NCBI RefSeq assembly: GCF_001642995.1
Contig: NZ_LOHS01000100.1
Span: 1 to 52,825, forward strand
Direction: 5' to 3'
DNA length: 52,825 bases
DNA from: Streptomyces jeddahensis
GTDB taxonomy: Bacteria > Actinomycetota > Actinomycetes > Streptomycetales > Streptomycetaceae
A program made the position numbers and the translations under genes. The notes under the pieces are model-generated. The model did not search any database. It was not told the origin of the DNA and was given only the letters and a program-made list of their open reading frames with translations. Each line of letters opens with the position of its first letter. Positions within the stretch are counted from its first letter, which is position 1. This document shows positions 39,379 to 47,946 of this stretch, one piece after another.

Positions 39379-40521
39379 ATGACCGCCTTCAGCCTCACCC
39401 CCGCCGTCGCAGACGCCTTCCCCGACACCCTCGTCGCCCTGGTCACCGCCACCGGCCTGCGCGGCCGCGAGCCCTGGCCCCACACCACCACCGCCGTGGA
39501 GGAACTGGAGCAGCAGCTCGCCGACGGCTCCTGGCAGCCCGCCGACGAGACCGACCCCCGCATCGAGGCCTGGCACACCGCCTACCGCTCCTTCGGCACC
39601 AACCCCCGCCGCATCCGCCCCAGCGTCGACGCGCTCGGCCGCCGCCTCGCCAAGAAGGGGACCCTGCCGCGTATCAACCCGGCCGTCGACTCCTACAACG
39701 TCGTCTCCGTCCGCCACGGCCTGCCCGCCGGCGCCTTCGACCTCGCCCACGTCACCGGCGACGTCGTCATCCGCCACGCGGACGGCAACGAGTCCTTCAC
39801 CCCGCTCGGCGAACCCGACACCGTCGAGACCCCCAAGTCCGGCGAGATCATCTACGCGGACACCACCGGCGTCCTGACCCGACACTGGAACCACCGCGAC
39901 GCCCACCGCACCCGCGTCACCGAGGACTCCACACGCGTCGCCTTCATCCTCGAAACCCTCCACGCAGCCCGCGACGGCGACCTCCTCAAGGTCGCAGCGG
40001 AGGAACTGCAGGGCCTCCTCGCCCCGCACGCCGAACAGACCACCGTGCACTACCTCAGCCCGGCACAGCCCCGGGCCACCGCGATCGCCGTCAGTGGCGG
40101 GGGACCGGCGACGAACTCATCGATGACGCTGACGGAGGAAGCGGCGCCTCGTCGCCGCGTCGGCGAGCGGCCGACCGTGTCGGGCATCGTCAAGGCAGTC
40201 CAAGGCGGCCAAGGCGGTCCGGACGCCGGCGGCCGGAGTCACCTCCCATGGCTCCGGCCGGCCCGCGTGCTCTGGGCCTTGCGAGCGGCTATTGCCCCAC
40301 CCGGCCGTCGATGCATTCGCGCAGCAGGTCGGCGTGGCCGCAGTGGCGGGCGTACTCCTCGATCCGGTGCACCCACAGCTCCCGGACGGAGTTGCCGTCC
40401 TTACCGACCCGCGCGCCCAGATCCGCATACTCGGCCAGCGCCGCATCGGTTGCCGCCTGTTCGCGTGCAAGATCGGCGAATGCGCCTTCTACCAGCTCCT
40501 GCTCCGCTACGGCTCCCTTGA
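39379..40521 (+). CDS. B3/B4 tRNA-binding domain protein with abnormal C-terminal extension
   Basis: The frame from ATG 39379 gives 380 residues, but only the first 235 look real. They match the free-standing B3/B4 domain of phenylalanyl-tRNA synthetase beta: IEAWHTAYRSFGTNPRRIRP, LPRINPAVDSYNVVSVRHGL, GEIIYADTTGVLTRHWNHRD and VAFILETLHA. Such proteins may edit or bind tRNA or amino acids. After about 40090 the chain becomes Arg/Gly/Pro-rich and overlaps the DinB gene antisense, so the normal stop was probably lost by deletion or frameshift. It follows PaiB by 62 bases on the same strand. Confidence 0.75.
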   Translation: MTAFSLTPAVADAFPDTLVALVTATGLRGREPWPHTTTAVEELEQQLADGSWQPADETDPRIEAWHTAYRSFGTNPRRIRPSVDALGRRLAKKGTLPRINPAVDSYNVVSVRHGLPAGAFDLAHVTGDVVIRHADGNESFTPLGEPDTVETPKSGEIIYADTTGVLTRHWNHRDAHRTRVTEDSTRVAFILETLHAARDGDLLKVAAEELQGLLAPHAEQTTVHYLSPAQPRATAIAVSGGGPATNSSMTLTEEAAPRRRVGERPTVSGIVKAVQGGQGGPDAGGRSHLPWLRPARVLWALRAAIAPPGRRCIRAAGRRGRSGGRTPRSGAPTAPGRSCRPYRPARPDPHTRPAPHRLPPVRVQDRRMRLLPAPAPLRLP

Positions 40522-40840
40522 AGTCGCCGTCATCCGCTCCGTACAGCTCCGGTGCCGGGTTTTCTGGCTGAATCCAGTTGCGCCAGTCCCGCTCCACCTC
40601 GGCAAGATGGCGGACCAACCCCAGCAAGGACATGGTCGACGGCGGCACCGACCGGCGCGCCAGTTGCTCCGGGTTCAACCCCTCGCACTTCATCCGCAGG
40701 GTCAGTCGATAGCCCGTCAGGAAATCCTGCAGCGTCGCCAACTCACCGTCGGGACTGACTCCGTCACTGTTACGGGGGTCCTCGTCGGGGTCCACCCACA
40801 TGTCGGGATAGACGCTGGCCTGGCTCCACCGCTCGGGCAT
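40289..40840 (-). CDS. DinB-family protein (DUF664), second copy
   Basis: I take the start at ATG 40840 (MPERWSQASVYPDMW, 183 residues), since GGTGAG lies six bases upstream; ATG 40858 and GTG 40849 are also in frame. The DUF664 pattern is YRLTLRMKCEGLNPEQLARR, SLLGLVRHLAEVERDWRNW (metal-ligand His) and VHRIEEYARHCGHADLLREC at the end, with the last His pair also a ligand set. It may be a mycothiol-linked transferase or hydrolase. Its 3' end overlaps the extended B3/B4 frame on the other strand by 233 bases. The 267 bases upstream hold no gene I can support. Confidence 0.86.
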   Translation of the reverse strand: MPERWSQASVYPDMWVDPDEDPRNSDGVSPDGELATLQDFLTGYRLTLRMKCEGLNPEQLARRSVPPSTMSLLGLVRHLAEVERDWRNWIQPENPAPELYGADDGDFKGAVAEQELVEGAFADLAREQAATDAALAEYADLGARVGKDGNSVRELWVHRIEEYARHCGHADLLRECIDGRVGQ

Positions 40841-41107
40841 GTCGCTCACCGTGTGCATGATTCTGGGCAGCGGCCTGACAGGCAAGTGATTATGCAGGCT
40901 GCCGGGTCGACCTTGGGGCACTGCCCGGCCGCGACACAGGGTCTTCTCGGCGCAGGCGCCTATGCCCAAGGCCGGGGGCAGCTCAGTGCCGTGGATGAGC
41001 GTCAGCGCTGCCTGGCCCAGTGCTGGTCTGGCGGTGCGACTCGCTGGGCGCCCGTGACCGATAGCCCGGCCCGTGCTCCTGCATCGGGCCGGGGTGCGGA
41101 ACGGCGC

Positions 41108-42952
41108 TCATCCCGTGGCGTTCAGGCGCGCGGCCGCGCGCAGGACGGCGGGTGAGATGCGGCCGATGAGGCGCGCGGCCTTGGCCTCGAAGGTGACGGG
41201 CACGACCGGACGGCGGCGGAGTACGGCGCGGACGATCTGGTCGGCGACCTTTTCCGGCGGGTAGTTGCGCTTGGCGTACAGGCCGGAGAACTTGGCCTGT
41301 TGGGCGGCCTGTTGTTCGGGAGTCAGTCCGGAGAAGGTGGCGGTCCGGGTGATGTTGGTGTTGACGATGCCGGGGCAGATGGCGCTCACACCGATGCCGG
41401 CTTCCGCGAGTTCGGCGCGCAGGCAGTCCGACAGCATGGAGACCGCCGCCTTGCTGGTGGCGTAGGCGGCCAGCACTTTGGAGGGCAGGTACGCGGCGGC
41501 AGAGGCGACGTTGACGATGTGGCCGCCCTCGCCCCGCCCGACCATCCGGGTGCCGAAGGCGCGGCAGCCGTGGATGACGCCCCACAGATTGACGTCGAGG
41601 ACCCGCTGCCATTCCTTCTCGGTGGTGGCGAGGAACGTTCCGGAGTGGCCGATCCCGGCGTTGTTCACGAGGATGTCGGGGACTCCGTGCTCGGCGGCGA
41701 CCTCGGCGGCGAACGCCTCCATGGCCGGGCTGTCGGAGACGTCGACCCGGTAGGCGTGGGCGGCGGCGCCCGTCAGGCGGGCGAGCTCCGCGGTGCGCTC
41801 GGCCGCGTCCTGGTCGATGTCGCAGACGACCACGTCCGCGCCGCGTTCGGCGAACGCGAGCGCGGTGGCCCGTCCGATGCCGCTGCCGGCCCCTGTCACG
41901 ACGGCCAGCCGCCCGGCGAAGGAGCTGCCGCCTGACTTGCCCCGGCGACGCCCGGCCGGCCGGATGCGGCGGGACCGGTCGAGGCCGGGAGCCGCAGCGG
42001 CACCCTCGGTGTGGGCGGCGAATTCACGGACCAAGCGTGCCACGGTCGTTCCTTTCTCCAGCAGTGCCGACCAGTGGGTGGCGGGCAGGGTACGCCGCCA
42101 CAGGTTCGGCACCCACCGCTCCAGGCCCTCGGCCAGTGCGGGGCTGACGTAGTGGTCCTTGGTCAGGGTGACGAGCTGCACCGGGACCTCGGTGTGCCGA
42201 TGCCGTGGGCGGAGCACGCTGGGCAGCATGTTGGCCCGGTACAGGCCGATGCCACGTACCGCGTCGTCTCGGAGGGTCGGTTGCGGGTGCCCGGGCCGGG
42301 GTGTGACGCCTTCGATGCGGTGGAGCACCTGGTCCCAGCGGCGGGCGAGGCCGTGGCGCCAGACGGCTGGTGCGAGGAGTGGCAGGTGGAAGGCGGCGAT
42401 GTACCAGGAGTGCGCGCCTTGGGCGAGGAGTTGGGCGAGGTGCCTGGGGGTGGGGCGGGTGAGCCGGCGCCGGATCCAGTTCCCGGCGTGGTCCAGGCAG
42501 GGGCCCGACATGGTGGTGTACGAGGCGATGCGGCCGGCCGCCCGTGGATCGGTGACCGCTTCCCAGGACTGGATGGAACCCCAGTCGTGGGCGACGAGGT
42601 GGACAGGCCGGTCGGGGCTGACCGCGTCGGCCACGGCGAAAAGGTCGTCGGCGAGCTGCGGCAGCCGGTATCCGGCACGGCGCGCAAGCGCCCCGGAGCG
42701 GCCGGCGCCGCGCACGTCGTACCGGACGACGTGGTGTTCCTCGGCGAGATCGGCGCTGACGTCGTCCCACACGCGGTGGGTGTCGGGGTAGCCGTGCACC
42801 AGCAGCACGGTGGGGTTGGCGGGGTCGCCCTGCTCGTACACGGCGAGGGCGACGCCACCGGAGATCACGGTGCGCTGGGGGGACTCGGCGTCGGTGGGAG
42901 CCTCGGACGTGCGGCTGCTGCCGGCGGATCCGGGTTCGGGAGTGGTGGTCAT
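41108..42952 (-). CDS. Alpha/beta hydrolase-SDR fusion enzyme (EphD-like)
   Basis: The 614-residue protein starts at ATG 42952, whose ATGA overlaps the stop of the peptidase fragment; the 943-residue frame is an artefact. Residues 25-310 are an alpha/beta hydrolase: VLLVHGYPDTHRVWDD, then HDWGSIQSWEAV where epoxide hydrolases have the nucleophile Asp, and a final His in LPATHWSALLEKG. Residues 335-614 are a short-chain dehydrogenase: VVTGAGSGIGRATALA, NNAGIGHSG and the catalytic Tyr/Lys in YATSKAAVSML. The same domain order occurs in mycobacterial EphD, an epoxide hydrolase linked to mycolic-acid-type lipids. The substrate here is unknown. Confidence 0.9.
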   Translation of the reverse strand: MTTTPEPGSAGSSRTSEAPTDAESPQRTVISGGVALAVYEQGDPANPTVLLVHGYPDTHRVWDDVSADLAEEHHVVRYDVRGAGRSGALARRAGYRLPQLADDLFAVADAVSPDRPVHLVAHDWGSIQSWEAVTDPRAAGRIASYTTMSGPCLDHAGNWIRRRLTRPTPRHLAQLLAQGAHSWYIAAFHLPLLAPAVWRHGLARRWDQVLHRIEGVTPRPGHPQPTLRDDAVRGIGLYRANMLPSVLRPRHRHTEVPVQLVTLTKDHYVSPALAEGLERWVPNLWRRTLPATHWSALLEKGTTVARLVREFAAHTEGAAAAPGLDRSRRIRPAGRRRGKSGGSSFAGRLAVVTGAGSGIGRATALAFAERGADVVVCDIDQDAAERTAELARLTGAAAHAYRVDVSDSPAMEAFAAEVAAEHGVPDILVNNAGIGHSGTFLATTEKEWQRVLDVNLWGVIHGCRAFGTRMVGRGEGGHIVNVASAAAYLPSKVLAAYATSKAAVSMLSDCLRAELAEAGIGVSAICPGIVNTNITRTATFSGLTPEQQAAQQAKFSGLYAKRNYPPEKVADQIVRAVLRRRPVVPVTFEAKAARLIGRISPAVLRAAARLNATG

Positions 42953-43350
42953 CAGGCCTCGTCCTTCGTCCAGCGGTGTACGTGGGGCAGGTCGTCGTCG
43001 AGCCAGTAGGCGTCGTCCTCGGTGACCACGAGGAGTTCCTCGAACTTCAGCCCTACGTCGTGGAAGCCGACGTGCGGCTCGACGGCCCACAGTCCGGGGG
43101 TGGGGGCGTGCCGGGATGAGCGTCCGCCGGCCCACAGGGGGGAGCGGCCGTGGAGGCGTTCGCTGATCAGCTCTCGGCCGAGGGTCTGCAGGGTGCGTAC
43201 GCCGAAGCCGAAGACGGTGACCCCAGCCGGGCCCCGGGCCTTCATCCGGGTGACCTGGTGTCCGATGACGCGGCCCGGGTACACCTGGTGCCGGTTGTCG
43301 TAGCCGTGGTGGGCGATCAGCGCGTCGACGGCCTGGCAGATCTCGTTGAG
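42952..43350 (-). pseudogene. C-terminal fragment of an M24-family peptidase
   Basis: One frame reads LNEICQAVDALIAHHGYDNR, then HQVYPGRVIGHQVTR, GLWAVEPHVGFHDVGLKFEE and LLVVTEDDAYWLDDDLPHVH before a TGA that overlaps the next gene's ATG. This is the tail of an Xaa-Pro-aminopeptidase-type (M24) protein with the EP(H)xG and KFEE ends of the metal site. The N-terminal two thirds are gone, replaced by the metal-dependent hydrolase fragment in another frame. The ATGA overlap shows that the intact peptidase gene once belonged to this operon. Confidence 0.75.
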
Positions 43351-43834
43351 CGGTGAAGTGCTCGATCGCCGCGATCAACGCGACTTGCTCGATGAGGTGT
43401 TCACGCTGCTGAGACGGCGTCAGGCCCTCGCGGTCGCCCAGCACCCGGTGGAAGAGCCACTCCATGTGCCGGACGTACGGGGCGGGGTCGAGCCCGTTGG
43501 AGAGGAAGTGGTCCAACACACCCTGGTGCGCTTCGGCGTGGACGGCCTGCCGTCCGACGAAGCCGAGCACGTCCTCCTGCAGCCGCTCGTCGGTGATCAT
43601 CGGCAGGGCCTGCTTGAAGGTGCGCACGAACCACCGCTCGCCCTCGGGAAGCAGGAGATGCAGCACATTGAACACGTGGCTCGCCAGCGGTTCGCCCGGA
43701 ATCCAGTGCAAAGGGAGCCGCGCCCAGTCGAACTGCACGTCCCGCGGTTGCAGGACCAGATGGTCGTGCTCGTCCTCACGGGGAGTCGGAGAAGTGGGGT
43801 TCTGTGCTGACTTCTTGAGCATGGCAGGCGGCAT
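43351..43834 (-). pseudogene. N-terminal fragment of a metal-dependent hydrolase
   Basis: From ATG 43834 (or 43822) this frame encodes about 160 residues of a predicted metal-dependent hydrolase (PF10118 type): VQFDWARLPLHWIPGEPLAS, HVFNVLHLLLPEGERWFV, VGRQAVHAEAHQGVLDHFLS and ALIAAIEHFTA. The chain then runs into out-of-frame peptidase sequence at about 43350. The protein would lack its last third. It is divergent from the TetR gene, with which this family commonly pairs. Confidence 0.78.
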
Positions 43835-43942
43835 GGCAGGCCTCTCAGTCGCGCACAGGGGGCGGTGGCGGGCAGCGCTTACGAGGTCCTGGTACGCGGC
43901 ACACCTGATGCGGGCCGCACACCCGGACCTCGGGCGCAACTA

Positions 43943-43984
43943 TTGAGCGCTACTCAACAGTAGGTATTGTTGACTTGAAGTCAA
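43943..43984. promoter_or_regulatory. TetR operator and promoter region
   Basis: The perfect dyad TTGACTTGAAGTCAA (43970-43984, 7-bp arms) lies just before the tetR start. Another, TTGAGCGCTACTCAA (43943-43957, 5-bp arms), begins 27 bp upstream. A possible tetR promoter is -35 TTGAGC (43943) with -10 TATTGT (43965), 16 bases between. The first dyad would cover the start site. Confidence 0.6.
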
Positions 43985-43990
43985 TAAGAT

Positions 43991-44637
43991 GTGCACATGG
44001 CACGATCCGACTCGTCCGCACGACGTCTTTCCCTCGGCGACCGTAGGCAGCAGATCCTCGCCACCGCACGACGCCTGCTGGACCTCGGGACCATCGACGA
44101 CATCTCGGTCGAAGCCGTGGCAAAGAGGCCGGGGTCTCCCCGGGGCTGCTCTTCCACTACTTCGGCTCGCAGCGCAAGTTCCGCCATGCGATCGTGCAGA
44201 TGGCGGCGGAGGAGCTTGTCGGCCAGCTTGCGCCCGACCCTGCGCTCAGCCCCGCCGAGCAACTACGCTCCGGCATCGAGACCTTCGTCGCCTACGTCGC
44301 GCACCACCCGGCCATGTACCTCGCCGTGGTCCGCTTCTCCAAGAGCGGCAACGACCTGGGCACCCTGCACCGGACCGTACGCTCCACCCTCGGGGAATGG
44401 CTCCTCACCGGGCTCGCGGGGGCGGGGATGCCCATGACACCGGCCGTGACCCTCTCCGTCAGCGGCTGGCTGGCCTTCATGGAAGAGACCGTGCTCAGCT
44501 GGCTCGACCAGCCTCAGATGACCCGCGTGGAACTGGTCGGCCTGTGCGAACGCGCCGTCTATCAGCTCCTGGCCGGAGCCCTGGACGACCCACAGCAGTG
44601 GCAGGAGATCAGGACCGCCATCGAGCGGCGTCCATGA
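43991..44637 (+). pseudogene. TetR-family regulator with a single-base frameshift
   Basis: The frame from GTG 43991 (or ATG 43997) gives RRQQILATARRLLDLGTIDD and ISVEAVAK, the first helices of a TetR domain. At 44122-44124 one A appears to be missing from an A-run: inserting it restores KEAGVSPGLLFHYFGSQRKF and then the frame of 44194-44637, ending in a complete ligand-binding domain (GIETFVAYVAHHPAMYLAVV, LTGLAGAGMPMTPAVTLSVS). The rest of the gene is intact, which fits either a recent mutation or a homopolymer read error. It probably controlled the divergent hydrolase-peptidase-EphD-like operon. Confidence 0.82.
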
Positions 44638-46133
44638 GCAGCGACGTCGATGACCGAACCCGAGTGTTCCCAGAACAGGCTGTCCAGCGGAAGCGGAACG
44701 GACGGCTCACACGTGCTGTGAGCGGGCCGAGTGCCGTTCACGCTCGGCGAGTTCGCGATGGCGAGCGGCCGGGTGGTCGTCGCGGACCCTGGGGTTGCCC
44801 GGCCCGTGGATGCGTCGCGGAGAGTCGTGCCGGTGTGGGCGTCCGGGACTCGGCCGCGGGTGCGCAGCTCGGGGACGACCAGGTCGACGAAGTCGGTGAA
44901 GGTGCCGGGGGTGGTGGCGTACGCGAGGTTGAAGCCGTCGATGTCGGCCTCCTCGACCCAGCCCTCCAGTTCGTCGGCGACCGTCGCCGCGGATCCGACC
45001 ACCACGGGGCCGATGCCGCCGATGCCCAGGTAGCGGGCGACCTGGTCGGGGGTCCACCGGCGGGACGGATCGGCGGTGGAGAAGATCGCGAGCGCCGAGC
45101 GAACGGCATCGGTGTCCGTGTACTCCAGCGGCTGGTCCGGCGCGAGTCCGGACAGGTCGAGGCCGCTCCAGCCGCCGTAGAGCGCGAGGGCGCCCTCGTA
45201 GGAGGCGTACGAGATGAGGTCGGCGTACTTGGCCTGGGCCTCCTCGTCGGTGGGTGCGGTGATCGCGGTGAGGAGGATGAAGATCTTGACGCTGTACGGG
45301 TCGCGGCCCTCGGCGGCGGCCTTCGCCCGGATGTCGTCGACGATGCGCCGAGTGGCCCGCGGGTTGACCGCGTTGATGAAGACGCCCTCGCCGTGCCGGG
45401 CCGCGAAGGCACGGCCGCGCGGGGAGGCGCCGGCCTGGAAGATGACCGGGGTGCGCTGCCGGGACGGCTCGGACAGGAACACACCCGGGACCGTGAAATA
45501 GCGGCCTTTGTGGGCGATGTCGCGGATGCGGGCGGGGTCGGTGTAGACGCCCCGCTCACGGTCGCGGACGACCGCGTCGTCGTCCCACGAGTACTCCCAC
45601 AGCTTGTAGCAGACCTCCAGGAACTCCTCGGCGACCTCGTATCGGTCGTCGTGGGCGACCTGTTCGCCCAGCCCCAGGTTGCGGGCGGCGCTCTCCAGGT
45701 AGGAGGTGACGACGTTCCACGCGATCCGGCCCTTGGTGAGGTGGTCGAGGGTGGTGAGGGTACGGGCGAGCTTGTACGGCTGCTCGTACGTGAGGGACAC
45801 CGTGATGCCGAAGCCGAGCCGCTCGGTCACCGCGGCCATCGCGGAGACCGCGGGCAGCGGATCGGACAGGGGGATCTGCGCGCCCTGACGGACGGCCGCG
45901 TCGCGCGAGCCCTGGTAGACGTCGTAGACGCCCAGTACGTCGGCGATGAAGAGGGAGTCGAAACCGCCGCGCTCCAGAAGCCGTGCCAGGTCGGTCCAGT
46001 AGGCGAGGTCGGTGTAGCGGTGGGCCTGGTCGTCGGGGTGCCGCCACAGGCCGGGTGACTGGTGGCCGACGCAGGCCATGTCGAAGGCGTTGAGATGGAT
46101 ACGGCGGGGCGAGTGGTCAGGGAGAGAGGTCAC
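44562..46133 (-). CDS. NtaA/SnaA/DszA-type flavin-dependent monooxygenase, frameshifted tail
   Basis: It starts at GTG 46133, overlapping the permease stop as GTGA. The first 440 residues are a complete LLM-class monooxygenase of the NtaA/SnaA/SoxA group: HLNAFDMACVGHQSPGLWRH, GFGITVSLTYEQPYKLARTL, GRIAWNVVTSYLESAARNLG and FQAGASPRGRAFAARHGEGV. These use FMNH2 from a partner reductase and include DszA, which cleaves a sulfone. At 44814/44815 one base seems missing: with it the tail would read LRERIHG, then DDHPAARHRELAERER and stop at 44707. As read, an aberrant tail runs to 44562, antisense to tetR. Activity may survive. Confidence 0.85.
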   Translation of the reverse strand: MTSLPDHSPRRIHLNAFDMACVGHQSPGLWRHPDDQAHRYTDLAYWTDLARLLERGGFDSLFIADVLGVYDVYQGSRDAAVRQGAQIPLSDPLPAVSAMAAVTERLGFGITVSLTYEQPYKLARTLTTLDHLTKGRIAWNVVTSYLESAARNLGLGEQVAHDDRYEVAEEFLEVCYKLWEYSWDDDAVVRDRERGVYTDPARIRDIAHKGRYFTVPGVFLSEPSRQRTPVIFQAGASPRGRAFAARHGEGVFINAVNPRATRRIVDDIRAKAAAEGRDPYSVKIFILLTAITAPTDEEAQAKYADLISYASYEGALALYGGWSGLDLSGLAPDQPLEYTDTDAVRSALAIFSTADPSRRWTPDQVARYLGIGGIGPVVVGSAATVADELEGWVEEADIDGFNLAYATTPGTFTDFVDLVVPELRTRGRVPDAHTGTTLRDASTGRATPGSATTTRPLAIANSPSVNGTRPAHSTCEPSVPLPLDSLFWEHSGSVIDVAAHGRRSMAVLISCHCCGSSRAPARS

Positions 46134-47032
46134 TTGACGGCTCCGGAGGACAGGCCGGCGACCAGCCAGCGTTGGGCGGCGACGGCCAGGACGTAGACGG
46201 GCACGATGCCGGCGAGGGAGACGACGGCCTGCTGGCCGAACTCGACGTTCTTGTCGCCCTGGAAGAGCGAGAGCACCACCGGCAGCGTCTGGGAGCCGCT
46301 GTCCTGGGCGAAGCTGAGGGCGAACAGGAACTCGTTGTAGCTGAGGAAGAAGCAGATCAGGGCGGCCGCGGCGACTCCGGGCGAGATCAGCGGCAGGACG
46401 ATGCGGCGCAGGCTCGTCCACGTGCCGAGCCCGTCGAGCCAGGCGGCTTCCTCGATCTCCCTGGGTACCTTGCGGATGAACCCGTCGAGCAGCCAGATCG
46501 CCACGGGGACGTTGGCCAGGCCGTCGACGAGGGCGAGCCCGGTGAGGGTGTTGTTCAGCCCCAGGTTCCGCAGCAGGAAGAACAGGGGAAGGATGGCGAC
46601 GACCGGTGGGGCGCAGTAGCTCGACAGGACCAGCGAGGCGAGCCGCGCACCGCGGCGTCCTGCGCGGGCGGTGAAGTAGGCGCCCGGGACGGCGATCAGC
46701 AGCGTCAGGACGACAGAACCGGCGGCGACTGTCCAGGAGTTGACGAGGTAGCGGCCGAGGTCGACGGCGCGGAAGGCGTCCGGCCAGTTCTGCCAGAACG
46801 GATGTGAGGGCAGCAGTCCGCCGTTGAGCACGTCGTCGCGGGAGCGGATCGACAGGGTCACGACGTACAGCACCGGGACCGCAGTGAGCAGGACGATCAC
46901 CGCGAGCAGAACGGTAAGTCCTGCCCGGTGGTGCCGCATTCCGCGGCGTCGGGCGCGCGCAAGGCCCGGCTCGGGTGCGCGAGGCGGGGTGTCCGTCACG
47001 CTCGGGCTGAGTTCGAGTTCGGCCGTAGTCAT
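46130..47032 (-). CDS. CUT1-type ABC transporter permease (MalG-like)
   Basis: The 300-residue permease starts at ATG 47032, overlapping the stop of the other permease by four bases. Six membrane segments follow, the first being GLTVLLAVIVLLTAVPVLYV. The EAA loop that contacts the ATPase is EIEEAAWLDGLGTWTSLRRI near residue 190. It resembles carbohydrate-type (MalG) permeases, not the SsuC type used for alkanesulfonates. There is no ATPase gene in the window's part of the operon; in Streptomyces many CUT1 systems share the ATPase MsiK. Confidence 0.9.
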   Translation of the reverse strand: MTTAELELSPSVTDTPPRAPEPGLARARRRGMRHHRAGLTVLLAVIVLLTAVPVLYVVTLSIRSRDDVLNGGLLPSHPFWQNWPDAFRAVDLGRYLVNSWTVAAGSVVLTLLIAVPGAYFTARAGRRGARLASLVLSSYCAPPVVAILPLFFLLRNLGLNNTLTGLALVDGLANVPVAIWLLDGFIRKVPREIEEAAWLDGLGTWTSLRRIVLPLISPGVAAAALICFFLSYNEFLFALSFAQDSGSQTLPVVLSLFQGDKNVEFGQQAVVSLAGIVPVYVLAVAAQRWLVAGLSSGAVK

Positions 47033-47946
47033 ACGGCGACCTCCTCGTGGCGCTTGCGGCGCAGGGCGACGACGGCGGTGACCAGACCGATGAGCAGGGA
47101 GAAGACCACCGTCCCGGCCGCCGCGGCACCGACGTCGAACTCCTGCAGGGCGGTCCGCTGGATGTCGTAGGTACTGGTCGTGGTGGAGAAGCCGGGACCG
47201 CCCGCGGTGACGACGTACACGATGTCGAACACCTTGAAGCCGATCACGAGCTTCAGCAGGAGCACCGACAGCAGGGTCGGTTCGATGTACGGCAGGACGA
47301 CCGAGCGAGCGGTGCGCCGGCGTCCCGCGCCGTCGAGGGCGGCGGCCTCCCGCAACTCGTCCGGGACGCCGAGCAGGGCCGCGTACGTCAGAAGCATCAC
47401 GAACGGGGTCCACTGCCAGCTGTCGATGACGACGAGAGTGATGAACGCACTGGTGGCGCCGCCGAGTGGATTGACGCCGGGCAGTCCGAGCACGTGCAGG
47501 ACGCCGTTGAGGGCACCGCCGACCGGTGCGAGCAGCAGCTTCCACGCCACCCCGACCATGACGGGCGGGGTGACCAGCGGTAGCAGCAGGAGGGTGCCGA
47601 GGAGTCCGGGGCGCCGGGCCCGTGCGCGCAGCAGCAGCGCGAGCGCGGTGCCCAGCACCAGTTGAACCGCGGCGGCGAGCACCGCGAACAGCACCGACCG
47701 CCACAGAGAGCCGGTGAACGACTGGCTCTCCAGCGCCGAGCGGAAGTTGTCGAATCCCGTCCAGCGCTGGAGCGGCTGGGCGAGGGTCGACTGGGTGAAC
47801 GCCAGGCCGATCAGGTAGACCAGCGGGTAGGCGGCGAACACGACCAGGAAGGCCACCGCCGGCGCCGCGAGCCCACCGGGAACCCGCGCGCCGGACCTGC
47901 CCCGAACGGTGCGCGGACCGGCCTTCAGGGTGGGCGCGGTGGTCAT
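47029..47946 (-). CDS. CUT1-type ABC transporter permease (MalF-like)
   Basis: The 305-residue permease starts at ATG 47946, overlapping the binding-protein stop (ATGA). Six membrane segments are seen, from AAPAVAFLVVFAAYPLVYLI to VFSLLIGLVTAVVALRR. The EAA loop is ELREAAALDGAGRRRTARSV. The LVTPPVMVGVAWKLLLAPVG stretch is typical of sugar permeases of the MalF/UgpA kind. With the second permease and the Tat lipoprotein it makes an importer lacking only the ATPase. Confidence 0.9.
   Translation of the reverse strand: MTTAPTLKAGPRTVRGRSGARVPGGLAAPAVAFLVVFAAYPLVYLIGLAFTQSTLAQPLQRWTGFDNFRSALESQSFTGSLWRSVLFAVLAAAVQLVLGTALALLLRARARRPGLLGTLLLLPLVTPPVMVGVAWKLLLAPVGGALNGVLHVLGLPGVNPLGGATSAFITLVVIDSWQWTPFVMLLTYAALLGVPDELREAAALDGAGRRRTARSVVLPYIEPTLLSVLLLKLVIGFKVFDIVYVVTAGGPGFSTTTSTYDIQRTALQEFDVGAAAAGTVVFSLLIGLVTAVVALRRKRHEEVAV

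Noticed and set aside
41108..43939. A 943-residue fusion of hydrolase, unknown middle and EphD-like enzyme
   Set aside because: The middle is out-of-frame peptidase sequence. The EphD-like gene has its own ATG at 42952 with an ATGA overlap, so it is a separate gene.
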